NCBI RefSeq assembly: GCF_900143055.1
Contig: NZ_FRCW01000002.1
Span: 372,001 to 436,000, forward strand
DNA: 64,000 nucleotides
Direction of reading: 5' to 3'
DNA from: Fibrobacter sp. UWR3
GTDB lineage: Bacteria > Fibrobacterota > Fibrobacteria > Fibrobacterales > Fibrobacteraceae
The position numbers were made by a program, and so were the translations under genes. Under the pieces are notes generated by a model, which saw only the letters and a program-made list of their open reading frames with translations, was not told the DNA's origin and did no database searches. Positions 15,527 to 23,643 of the stretch are shown one piece after another. Each line of letters begins with the position of its first letter. Position 1 is the first letter of the stretch.

Positions 15527-16864
15527 ATGTTCGACAGACAAAAGAAATACTCCACTCGCGCTCCCAAGAAGCTTGTCGCAGGCAGGTTCCACAGCGCTCC
15601 CGCAAAGTCCGTCCCCGAAAAGGACTCTGCAGCGAAGAAGGCTACCCCCGTACGCAGGGTCCTTCCGTTCGAAGAAATCAAACGGCAGCTTACGGCATGG
15701 GCCGAAGACAACCGCATTCCCGGAAAGTTCCAGGCTTGGTTTACCAAGGAACCCGCGAACGACCACTGCGACTGGCGCATACTGAACAAGCTCGTGAACA
15801 ACCACGAATCGCTCGTGCTCGACGCCCCCGCACGCGACATAGATGCACCCGCAGTAGTGAAGAACGTTTTCGACCAGCTGCACAAGGACCACCTGCACAC
15901 GCTCAAGAAGGCTCTGCGCCAAATCTGGTTCAGGGCCACCGGCGACGGACGCTACGCGCTCCTCGTGCAGGCGAACATCCACGGGCGCAATTCCGGCCAC
16001 GAGATAAAGTCGTTTATCGAATTTTTGCAGCACAACTGCCCGCAGGTCATCAGCTGCCACCAGGTGCAGTGCACGCCGAACCACCTGTTTGACCCCGCCC
16101 TCCTGCAGAACACGCGCGTCGACGTGAAGGCCGCGTTCGGGAGCGCGTTCATGCCCATCGCGGGCACGGGCCTTTCCATGCACGTGCTGGACTGGGCCCC
16201 CAGAATGAAGGACGCGTGGCTGGAACTCCCCCTCCGTATCAAGGACGCAGTCCACCCCGCGAAAGGCGACCGCTTCTTCGAGTTCTACAGCGCATCGGGC
16301 TACGTTTCCGCAAGCCTCGCCCAGGACTTCGAGCAGGTCGAATCCCTCGACTGTCGCGAGACCGCGATGGAATCCGCAAAGATGAACGCGCGCAGCCTTG
16401 CAGGCAACAACATGCGTTTCCACCGCAGCCACCTGGACCGCGCCTTCCTCGAAAAGTTCTTCGGACAGCGCGACAACGAGGGCAAGTGGACATTCTATCT
16501 CAACGAACCCGAGGCAGAACCCATCACGAGCGACCTCGTGCAGGCCATCGCCGCCTCGCGCCCCGAACGCATCCTGTTGCAGGTGACCGACCTCGAGAAC
16601 GCCGCAAAGCAAATCAAGCGGTTCCGAGCCGAGGGCTACATGCTCCGCAAGAACATCCCGCTCTACCTGGAACCGGGCAGCGGCAAGTTCGAGCTGCTCA
16701 TGCTGTTCGTGCCCGACCGGGCGGGTCTTTTGGGCGGATTTGCGGCCCAGAACGGCCAAAAACGCTCCGTCAAGCGCCCCCAGGAGCGCATTTCGGGCAA
16801 AAATCAGGCCGATATACCCCATTTTGTGCAAAAAAAGAGTACTCCCAGGGCAAGAAAAGATTAA
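15527..16864 (+). CDS. TrmA/RumA-like methyltransferase-fold protein, catalytic Cys missing
   Basis: A 445-residue protein. The central part (about 240-300) matches the SAM-binding region of uracil-5 methyltransferases of the TrmA/RlmD group: FFEFYSASGYVSASLA (250-265), then LDCRETAMESAKMNAR and NMRFH. In that family a later SCNPATL-type segment carries the catalytic Cys; the matching place here reads LLQVTDLENAAKQIKRF (350-366), with no Cys, although the following GYMLRKNIPLYLEPG still fits. I infer loss of methyl transfer or a changed reaction. The N- and C-terminal tails are basic, suggesting RNA contact. It is 19 bp after the ATPase gene, on the same strand. Confidence 0.6.
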   Translation: MFDRQKKYSTRAPKKLVAGRFHSAPAKSVPEKDSAAKKATPVRRVLPFEEIKRQLTAWAEDNRIPGKFQAWFTKEPANDHCDWRILNKLVNNHESLVLDAPARDIDAPAVVKNVFDQLHKDHLHTLKKALRQIWFRATGDGRYALLVQANIHGRNSGHEIKSFIEFLQHNCPQVISCHQVQCTPNHLFDPALLQNTRVDVKAAFGSAFMPIAGTGLSMHVLDWAPRMKDAWLELPLRIKDAVHPAKGDRFFEFYSASGYVSASLAQDFEQVESLDCRETAMESAKMNARSLAGNNMRFHRSHLDRAFLEKFFGQRDNEGKWTFYLNEPEAEPITSDLVQAIAASRPERILLQVTDLENAAKQIKRFRAEGYMLRKNIPLYLEPGSGKFELLMLFVPDRAGLLGGFAAQNGQKRSVKRPQERISGKNQADIPHFVQKKSTPRARKD

Positions 16865-16912
16865 ATTATAAGCAGTTAACTCGTTTTCATTCAAAGGGTT
16901 ACAAGGTTTTCT

Positions 16913-18094
16913 ATGAATTTCTTCAAGTGTGCGACAATCACCCTCGGACTTTCGGCCCTGGTCGTTTCCGCCTACGTGGTCAAGGAAGGCGACACCCTCT
17001 GGGACCTGAGCGACGAATACCTGCACGACCCGTTCGCCTGGCCCGACCTCTGGGAAAACAACAGGCACATCCAGGACCCCCACTGGATTTATCCCGGCGA
17101 TTCCATCTACCTGGGCGACAGCGTACGCGAAGAACCGGTAATGCAGATCCCGGCCGACAAGAAGAAATACCCCTGCAAGGCGGCTGTAGCCGATTCTAAC
17201 CTCCCGAAGGGCAAGGGCTACCAGATCCAGAGCGTCGGCTGCGACGAGAACGACGAACGCAACGGCGAATTCGAGAACATGCTCGGCAACCTCCGCGACA
17301 AGGACAAGAAGCAGAAGAAAAAGAAACAGGAAGCGGATTCCTACTACTACAAGAAGCGCCCCGAGCCGAAGATTTTCAACGGCTACTACCAGATTCTCGC
17401 CCCTGAAATCTACACGCTCGATTCCCTGAAGAACGACAGCAGCTTTATCTCCATCCGTTCCGGCGAAAAGAAGGAACCCATCCTGCACATTCCCGAAATG
17501 GAAGTGGTCGTGGGCATCGGCAAGAAGACCTACCCGAATCTCAAGAAGGGTGACCTCGTAGAAATTCTCGACGCGAAGAAGATTGAAGTGCCGGCCCGCA
17601 GTGGCGGTTTCGAGAAGTTCGCGCTCCTCAAGCTTTCGGGCGTTGCAAAGATTGTCGCCATCGGTGACACGCTTTCTCGCGCGATGATCATGCAGAGCTT
17701 CCGCGAAATCAAGATTAACCAGTCGAAGGCCCGCCTCAAGCAGCCGATAAGCCCCATCAACGTTACCGGCTATGGCGACGTTCCCGAGTCCAACATCGAT
17801 TCCATGGCGCAGATCCGCTACGCGATGGACCCGATGCTCATCATCGGCAGCTATTCCTACGTGCTTATCGACAAGGGCGCCGAACAGGGTTACGGTACGG
17901 GCGACGCCATCGCCATCTGGGAAGCCGACAAGTCCGACGCCTCCATCCCGCCGCGCCTGCTCGGCAGGGGCATAATTGCACGCGCATCGCAAAACGAAGC
18001 GGCAGTGCTTGTCCGCGAAGCCTATTCCAACAACCGCCGCATCGAAACCGGCCACAGGGTCTCCGTGACCCACAAGGCGAACATAGCCAAGTGA
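16913..18094 (+). CDS. Secreted LysM-domain protein
   Basis: A 393-residue exported protein with a signal peptide (MNFFKCATITLGLSALVVSA). An N-terminal LysM-type module follows directly (AYVVKEGDTLWDLSDEYL...WIYPGDSIYL, about 20-67), expected to bind peptidoglycan. A Lys-rich stretch (DKDKKQKKKKQEAD) links it to a beta-rich C-terminal region that I do not recognise. The gene ends in GTGA, overlapping a possible 38-codon ORF. It stands directly before the histidine kinase, so it may report on, or be controlled by, envelope state. Confidence 0.82.
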   Translation: MNFFKCATITLGLSALVVSAYVVKEGDTLWDLSDEYLHDPFAWPDLWENNRHIQDPHWIYPGDSIYLGDSVREEPVMQIPADKKKYPCKAAVADSNLPKGKGYQIQSVGCDENDERNGEFENMLGNLRDKDKKQKKKKQEADSYYYKKRPEPKIFNGYYQILAPEIYTLDSLKNDSSFISIRSGEKKEPILHIPEMEVVVGIGKKTYPNLKKGDLVEILDAKKIEVPARSGGFEKFALLKLSGVAKIVAIGDTLSRAMIMQSFREIKINQSKARLKQPISPINVTGYGDVPESNIDSMAQIRYAMDPMLIIGSYSYVLIDKGAEQGYGTGDAIAIWEADKSDASIPPRLLGRGIIARASQNEAAVLVREAYSNNRRIETGHRVSVTHKANIAK

Positions 18095-18207
18095 CAAAGG
18101 CTCTCCTCATCACGGCAGGTCTTGCCCTCTCGCTCTCGATGCTGCTCATGGCAAGTTGCGTCCTGGTACTTCTATTCCCAAGTATCTCGGCGAGCCTACC
18201 CCTATAA
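18091..18207 (+). CDS. Possible 38-residue lipoprotein-like peptide
   Basis: A short GTG-started ORF overlaps the LysM stop as GTGA, a classical coupling signal. Its product begins MTKALLITAGLALSLS and continues MLLMASC, which resembles a signal peptide with a lipobox, followed by only about 15 further, mainly hydrophobic residues. It fills the gap before the kinase gene. It may be a real membrane micropeptide or a chance reading frame; the second half (VLVLLFPSIS) is unusually hydrophobic for a lipoprotein. Only conservation could decide. Confidence 0.35.
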   Translation: MTKALLITAGLALSLSMLLMASCVLVLLFPSISASLPL

Positions 18208-18219
18208 AGCGGGGTGGCG

Positions 18220-20259
18220 ATGCACTTCTCGAAAGGAAACCTGATACTCATTCTCGTGTTCGTGGGCGGCATCATTTTGCCCACGGCAATCCTGTCGTTC
18301 CTCGGGTTCCGGAACATCCAGAACGAGATGTTCCTCGCGCAAAAGAACTTCGACGAGAACCAGGCCGCTCTCGAGAAAGACATCGAGGATGCCATCGAGA
18401 AGGAACAGGAAAAAATCTACCAGGAAACGAAGGCTGCATCGCTGTTCCTGTACGAACAACCGCGCAGCCTGCTCGAATTCGGCAACGCGGCCTCGTTCAA
18501 GGACGTCGCGGGCATCGAGGCCATATTCCTCTACAACAACGGCAAACTCGTCTATCCAGATATATCGTCCAAACACTTCTACCCGACTCACGATTTTTCG
18601 TCCGTAGTCGCAAGTCCGAACGAGCAGAGGCTTTTCGAAGCGGAACAGGACTCAGGCAGCAAGGAGGTCCTGCTCCACAGGCTCATCAAGACAAACTCGC
18701 TCTTTACCACCAAGAACGAGCAAGTGCTGAACATCCTCGGAATCGTGCGTCTCTGCTACAAGGAAAAGAACTACGACGAGGCGCTGAAGTGGCTGAAGGT
18801 CCTCGAGAACAACCCGCACCTGCAAGGCTACCTGCATGCAGACCTCACCCGCTCGGTGAACCTGCTGCACTTCGAAATTCTCGTCAAGCAGAAGAAGCAC
18901 GCCGAAGCCGAGGACTACAGCCTTTCCGTGCTGAACCAGTTCCTGCAGAGCGAAAGCATCGAGGACATCCCTTCGGCAAAGTTCTTCTTCGAGACGGCCT
19001 TCTCGCAAATACTTTCATTCGAGGACCTCTCCCAGGAGAAACGCGAATCGTTCTGGAACCTGCGTGCGAACTTCAACCGCCAGCTGGGCTACATGGAAAT
19101 CCTTTCCAAGTACCGCAAGAACTTCGAAGACCTCCTGAGCAACGACTTCATGTCGAAGGACGGAATCCTCTACCGGAGCAGGGACGATGTTACCTTGTTC
19201 AAGATGGGCTACCCCTTCCTTTCGGGCAACCAGATTGTAATTGCAAAGATTGACACCGAAGCGTTCCGCGCGCGGCTTATCGAAAGGGTCAAGAACGTAT
19301 CGCAGCGCTGGAAGAACGTTCCCTTCTCCATTATCGACGAGAAGGATTCCCTGCTCGCGGGCGCCATCCCCGACAGTTCGGGCGTGATATCGCAGACGCG
19401 CATTTCGGGAGCGTTCGACTGGGAATTTTCGCTCTACGAAAAAGACATGAAGGAAATCCGCAGGGAATCGCGCCAGCGCATGTACCTGATGTACGGCCTG
19501 TTGCTGTTCTCGCTCATCACGGTCGTGTTCGGTTCGTTCTTCATGCTGCGCTTCATCATTCAAGAACACAAGCTGCTTGCCATGAAGGCGAACTTCCTTT
19601 CGAGCGTATCGCACGAACTCAAGACGCCGCTCACCTCCATCAAGATGTTCGCCGAGATGATGGCCCGCGGGCGCGTCACCAAGGTCGAGAAGGTCCAGGA
19701 ATACTCCGGGCTTATCGGCAAGGAGGCTACCCGCCTCGAGAACCTCATCGGGGCAATCCTCAACTACACCCGCATGGAGCACGGCACGGGTGCGTTCAAG
19801 TGGGAACGTCTCGACTTCTCGGTATGCGCGAAGAAGGTGTTCGAGGCCGTCGAGGATATCGGGGTCGAGAAGGGGCTCGAGTTCCATACAAAGTTTGAAC
19901 CCGGCGCCTACGTGATGGGCGACTACACCGCACTCTACAGCCTCGCCCAGAACCTCATCGAGAACGCCATCAAGTACACGAACGCTCCCGGCGAAATCAC
20001 CATCAGCGTCTATAACGAAGAAGACCGGGCCGTATTTTCTGTCGCCGACACGGGAGTCGGCATCGATTCATCTGAACAAAAGAATATATTTAACGATTTC
20101 TACAGGGTCGGTGACGAAATGACCCGCAGTACAAAGGGTTCCGGACTCGGGCTTGCCATCGTGAAGAGGGTCGCCGAAACGCACAAGGCAACCATCTCGC
20201 TATCGAGCAAACTGGGCAAGGGTTCTACATTTACTGTCAGATTCAAGAAGGTGGACTGA
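18220..20259 (+). CDS. Membrane sensor histidine kinase
   Basis: A 679-residue kinase. One transmembrane helix is near the N-terminus (LILILVFVGGIILP) and a second at about 421-445 (YGLLLFSLITVVFGSFF). Between them lies a periplasmic sensor of about 390 residues with paired helices that look TPR-like (NYDEALKWLKVLENN, KKHAEAEDYSLSVLNQF). The cytoplasmic part has HisKA with H465 in VSHELKTPLTS, then an HATPase_c domain (NLIENAIKYT, VADTGVGID, GSGLGLAIVKRV). An in-frame GTG at 18214 is the alternative start. The response-regulator gene starts one base after the stop, so the two form a cognate pair. Confidence 0.92.
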   Translation: MHFSKGNLILILVFVGGIILPTAILSFLGFRNIQNEMFLAQKNFDENQAALEKDIEDAIEKEQEKIYQETKAASLFLYEQPRSLLEFGNAASFKDVAGIEAIFLYNNGKLVYPDISSKHFYPTHDFSSVVASPNEQRLFEAEQDSGSKEVLLHRLIKTNSLFTTKNEQVLNILGIVRLCYKEKNYDEALKWLKVLENNPHLQGYLHADLTRSVNLLHFEILVKQKKHAEAEDYSLSVLNQFLQSESIEDIPSAKFFFETAFSQILSFEDLSQEKRESFWNLRANFNRQLGYMEILSKYRKNFEDLLSNDFMSKDGILYRSRDDVTLFKMGYPFLSGNQIVIAKIDTEAFRARLIERVKNVSQRWKNVPFSIIDEKDSLLAGAIPDSSGVISQTRISGAFDWEFSLYEKDMKEIRRESRQRMYLMYGLLLFSLITVVFGSFFMLRFIIQEHKLLAMKANFLSSVSHELKTPLTSIKMFAEMMARGRVTKVEKVQEYSGLIGKEATRLENLIGAILNYTRMEHGTGAFKWERLDFSVCAKKVFEAVEDIGVEKGLEFHTKFEPGAYVMGDYTALYSLAQNLIENAIKYTNAPGEITISVYNEEDRAVFSVADTGVGIDSSEQKNIFNDFYRVGDEMTRSTKGSGLGLAIVKRVAETHKATISLSSKLGKGSTFTVRFKKVD

Positions 20260-20260
20260 T

Positions 20261-20971
20261 ATGCAACACAAGATACTCATCGTTGAAGACGAAGAAATCA
20301 TCCGGCTCGGGCTCCAGGATAACTTCGAGCTCGAAAACTACATTGTCGAGACCGCCGCCGACGGCGAAGAGGCCGTCGCGAAGGCGGACTCGTTCCTGCC
20401 ACACCTCGTCATTCTCGACCTGATGATTCCCAAGAAAAGCGGGTTCGAGGTCTGCCGCATCATACGCAAGAAGCACCCGGAATGCTTCATCATCATGCTT
20501 ACCGCAAAAACCGAAGAAACGAGCAAGGTCGCAGGCCTTGAAATGGGCGCCGACGACTACGTAACCAAGCCCTTCTCCATACTCGAACTGCTCGCCCGCG
20601 TGAAGGCGTTCCTGCGACGCACCGAAGTCGCCGCCCCGCAAGAGGCGCCCGCCCCGCAGGCGCAGGATTCCATCGACTTTGCCGACATCCACCTGGATTT
20701 CAAGAAGTACGAAGCCACCAAGGGAGGCGAGCCGCTCGAGATGTCCGCCCGCGAGTTCCAGATTCTCAAGTACTTCTGGCAGCACCGCGGCGAGGTCGTT
20801 CTCCGCGAAGACCTGCTCACCGATATCTGGGGCTACACTCCCGACAACATGCCCTCGACGCGCACCATCGACAACCACATCGTGAACCTGCGCAAGAAAC
20901 TCGAGGACGACCAGACGAACCCGAAAATCATCGTCTCCATCCGCGGCGCGGGCTACAAGTTCGACGCATAA
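20261..20971 (+). CDS. OmpR/PhoB-family response regulator
   Basis: A 236-residue regulator. The receiver domain has the acidic pocket E9-D10-E11, the phospho-acceptor D53 in LVILDLMIP and the conserved Lys in MLTAKTEE. After a Pro/Ala linker (APQEAPAPQAQ) comes a winged-helix DNA-binding domain ending in RTIDNHIVNLRKKLEDD and SIRGAGYKF, typical of OmpR/PhoB. It is expected to be phosphorylated by the upstream kinase (one-base gap). The targets are unknown; the adjacent LysM and propeller genes are candidates. Confidence 0.95.
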   Translation: MQHKILIVEDEEIIRLGLQDNFELENYIVETAADGEEAVAKADSFLPHLVILDLMIPKKSGFEVCRIIRKKHPECFIIMLTAKTEETSKVAGLEMGADDYVTKPFSILELLARVKAFLRRTEVAAPQEAPAPQAQDSIDFADIHLDFKKYEATKGGEPLEMSAREFQILKYFWQHRGEVVLREDLLTDIWGYTPDNMPSTRTIDNHIVNLRKKLEDDQTNPKIIVSIRGAGYKFDA

Positions 20972-20982
20972 AGGTACAGCAG

Positions 20983-23508
20983 ATGTTCACCCGGCAAGAC
21001 ACACGCATCGCAAAGAGAAAGGCGTTTATCGCCTTCCTTGCGGTATTCTGCATTTGCAGCGCGAGTGCCTTTGCCGAAAAGATGAACGCCCTCATACAGG
21101 AAGCCATATACGATTTCGAGATGAAGGGCGAAACCGCCGAAGCAATCCGCCTGCTCGAGAAGGTCAGCACGCAGGGCGACAAGGAAGACCGCGAGAACGC
21201 CTTCTTCTACCTCGGGAAAATCAAGGAACTCGCAAGCAACAGGAACTCGGCGAATTTCTACTACCAGCAGAGCCTGAACACCACCCGCGACACGGACCGC
21301 GCCTACTGGCTATCGGAACGCGAGGCCGCCACCAGCAATACGAACGACGTGCTCATCAAGAACAAGTTCACGCTGCGTTCCCCCATCGCGAAGGTCTTCA
21401 AGAACGAGGCCACCTACCTGCTGCTCCAGAACGGGAACATCAAGAAGGTGCTCGCCGATACCATCATCGACATCCGTACGGGTATTCCCGCACGCTCCGA
21501 CATTCTGAAGATTGACGATTTCGGAATCTGGTACCAGAATGTCGACAAGGACAGCCTGCTCTACAAGCCCCACAACACCAAGTACCCGTCCAAGAAATAT
21601 CCCGTCGTCGCCACTAAGGAATTCTTCTCGAAGGGCGACTACGCCGCCGCACAGAACGGCCACACGCTCTCCCTGCTGAACAAGAAGGGAATCATCGCCC
21701 AGGTAAAGGAAACGTTCAACGGCTGCCACGTAGAAGACTTCTTTGAACCCACCGGGCACTATGTCCTCAACTGCACCGACAACGCGCTCCATTTCGTCTC
21801 GAGCGCCGACGGCAGCGAATCCTTCGCGCTCTCGCAGTTCGACGCCATCAAGAACGTCATTACCGACGACAACTTCATCTACCTGCTTTCGGGCAACTAC
21901 CTCTTCTGCTACCAGCCCAGGGCAAGTTCCTCCCCGCTGTGGCGCGTGCTGTTCAGCAACGCCGAAGTCGTGATTCCCTTCAACAAGGGAATCGTCGTGC
22001 TCGAGGCATCCGGCAGAATCACGCTTATCGACAAGGCGAGCGGCATGGTCAAGAACACCATCCGAAGCGATGCAAGTTTCATATACCCTCTCGCGCTCGG
22101 GACGCTCGGGCTGTTCTCCAACGAGGGCGACCTGATTGCGGTCGACACGCTGCTACACCCGCTCTGGCATTTCAATTTCGCGCGCCCCATCACGGCGGCC
22201 CCCATCCATACCGAGAACGGCATATTCCTCGTATTCGACGACACGCACCTCATGAGCATCGCGCCGCACTATTACGGCAAAAAAGCCCTGCAGTCCGACC
22301 TGCTTACGCTCAAGGCCGCCGCCATGGCCGAGGCGGGCGCATGGGACGAGATTGCCCCCCTGCTCGATTCGCTCCTGAAACTGGAACCCGGAAACGCGGA
22401 GGCATGGCTCTACAGGGCGCTCCTGCTCGAATCCACCAAGGGTAGCGAGAAGGACCGCCAGAAGGCATGGTCCGAGGCGGTAAGGCTTTCCGTAAGTACC
22501 TCGCACACGAGCAGCATCATCCTCGGGCGTTACAGCAAGGCAATCGGCGCGAAGTTCGTGAGCCTTTTGAACATCACGCCCAAGACGCGTTACCCGCAGT
22601 TCTTCGGCCACAAGAAGAACATCTACACCATCGACCCCGCCGCAGAGAAACTCATCTGCATCAACGCCGACAACGGCGAGCAGCGCTGGGCCAGGAACCT
22701 CCCGCGCATGACCGACAGCCCCGTAATGAACAGCGACGAGAACACGCTCGCCATCGCCTCGGGATTTGCGCTCTACATCTACGACCTCGACCACGACGCC
22801 ACCCCGCAGACGCTGCAGCTTCCCGGAAAGGCGTTCAGCATCCAGCAGACGCCAAGCGCCATCTACATCGCCACCTGGAACGGATTCCTGCTCAAGGTGA
22901 CCCGCTCCGAAAACAGGCTCGCCTGGTCGCGCAAAATCTACTCGTCGCCTTTCATCTTCACCCCGCACGAATCCACCATCTACGCGGCAAGCCTCGAAGG
23001 CGAAATCAAGTACATCGGCGACAACTCGGGGCAGGCGAACGAGTTCAGCCCGCGACTCCCGGGAAGCGTATCGCAAGTCGTGAAGGCCGATACCACCATC
23101 GTGTTCGCGACCGACAACAACCGCCTCTATCTCTACAGCGCTGGCGACATCACGAAGGATCCGGCGCAAATCCTGCTGGAATCCACGGTACTCTCGCTCC
23201 AGGTCACGCGCGACCATGACTCTAGAAACATCCTCGTCGGCCTCGCCGACCAGAGTTTCCTCCTGTATTCCTCGTCGGGAACGCCCCTCTGGAAATTCCA
23301 GGGCAAGAACTCCATCTTCGGCAAGCCCTACATAGAGGGGAACCTCGCCTGGATAGACCAGGGGAACGAGGTCATCGCGGTCTCCCTGAAAGACGGGAGC
23401 GTGGTCCACAAGTTCAATACCCCCGGCGGAGCGGGTACCCCGTTCGTCATGAACAAGACCCTCTACAGCGCATCTTCAAAGCGCCTCCTCTACGGTTTCT
23501 CGCTGTAA
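20983..23508 (+). CDS. Exported TPR / PQQ-like beta-propeller protein
   Basis: An 841-residue protein with a signal peptide (AFIAFLAVFCICSASAFA). Residues 40-110 carry TPR-like helices (EGETAEAIRLLEKVST-type pattern, ENAFFYLGKIKELA). Two stretches of repeated beta strands with ADNGEQRWARNLP-, TPLWKFQGKN- and DGSVVHKF-like sequences are typical of PQQ-like (BamB-like) propeller blades, and a further TPR-like segment (AEAGAWDEIAPLLDSLLK..NAEAWLYRALLLE) lies between them. No enzymatic residues are recognised; a periplasmic scaffold or sensor is likely. It starts 11 bp after the response regulator, so it is probably the last gene of that operon. Its helices echo those of the kinase sensor domain. 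Confidence 0.8.
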   Translation: MFTRQDTRIAKRKAFIAFLAVFCICSASAFAEKMNALIQEAIYDFEMKGETAEAIRLLEKVSTQGDKEDRENAFFYLGKIKELASNRNSANFYYQQSLNTTRDTDRAYWLSEREAATSNTNDVLIKNKFTLRSPIAKVFKNEATYLLLQNGNIKKVLADTIIDIRTGIPARSDILKIDDFGIWYQNVDKDSLLYKPHNTKYPSKKYPVVATKEFFSKGDYAAAQNGHTLSLLNKKGIIAQVKETFNGCHVEDFFEPTGHYVLNCTDNALHFVSSADGSESFALSQFDAIKNVITDDNFIYLLSGNYLFCYQPRASSSPLWRVLFSNAEVVIPFNKGIVVLEASGRITLIDKASGMVKNTIRSDASFIYPLALGTLGLFSNEGDLIAVDTLLHPLWHFNFARPITAAPIHTENGIFLVFDDTHLMSIAPHYYGKKALQSDLLTLKAAAMAEAGAWDEIAPLLDSLLKLEPGNAEAWLYRALLLESTKGSEKDRQKAWSEAVRLSVSTSHTSSIILGRYSKAIGAKFVSLLNITPKTRYPQFFGHKKNIYTIDPAAEKLICINADNGEQRWARNLPRMTDSPVMNSDENTLAIASGFALYIYDLDHDATPQTLQLPGKAFSIQQTPSAIYIATWNGFLLKVTRSENRLAWSRKIYSSPFIFTPHESTIYAASLEGEIKYIGDNSGQANEFSPRLPGSVSQVVKADTTIVFATDNNRLYLYSAGDITKDPAQILLESTVLSLQVTRDHDSRNILVGLADQSFLLYSSSGTPLWKFQGKNSIFGKPYIEGNLAWIDQGNEVIAVSLKDGSVVHKFNTPGGAGTPFVMNKTLYSASSKRLLYGFSL

Positions 23509-23515
23509 AAATCGC

Positions 23516-23535
23516 GTGACGGCCATCACTTTTTG
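23516..23535 (+). terminator. Weak hairpin with T-run after the propeller gene
   Basis: GTGACGGCCATCAC, an imperfect palindrome, is followed by TTTTTG. It lies a few bases after the stop codon and may end the operon. Confidence 0.35.
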
Positions 23536-23643
23536 TAAATAATTGGAGATATTTGCAAAAATGGGGCAATTTATTCCACTTTGGAACTACTGTAAAGAAA
23601 TTTTAGTAGCAATTTTCTAACATTCTCACTAGATTTTAATATT

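Noticed and set aside
15386-18097. A 903-codon open frame on the minus strand
   Set aside because: It lies exactly antisense to three genes with clear domains (primase-like ATPase end, TrmA-like, LysM). Long antisense frames are common at this GC content; its translation has no recognisable domain or signal.
18156-19253. A lipoprotein in another frame (GTSIPKYLGEPTPI...) continuing from the small ORF at 18091, implying a frameshift
   Set aside because: Joining the frames would run 350 codons over the histidine kinase gene, whose own frame has complete kinase motifs. Only the short ORF is kept as a possibility.
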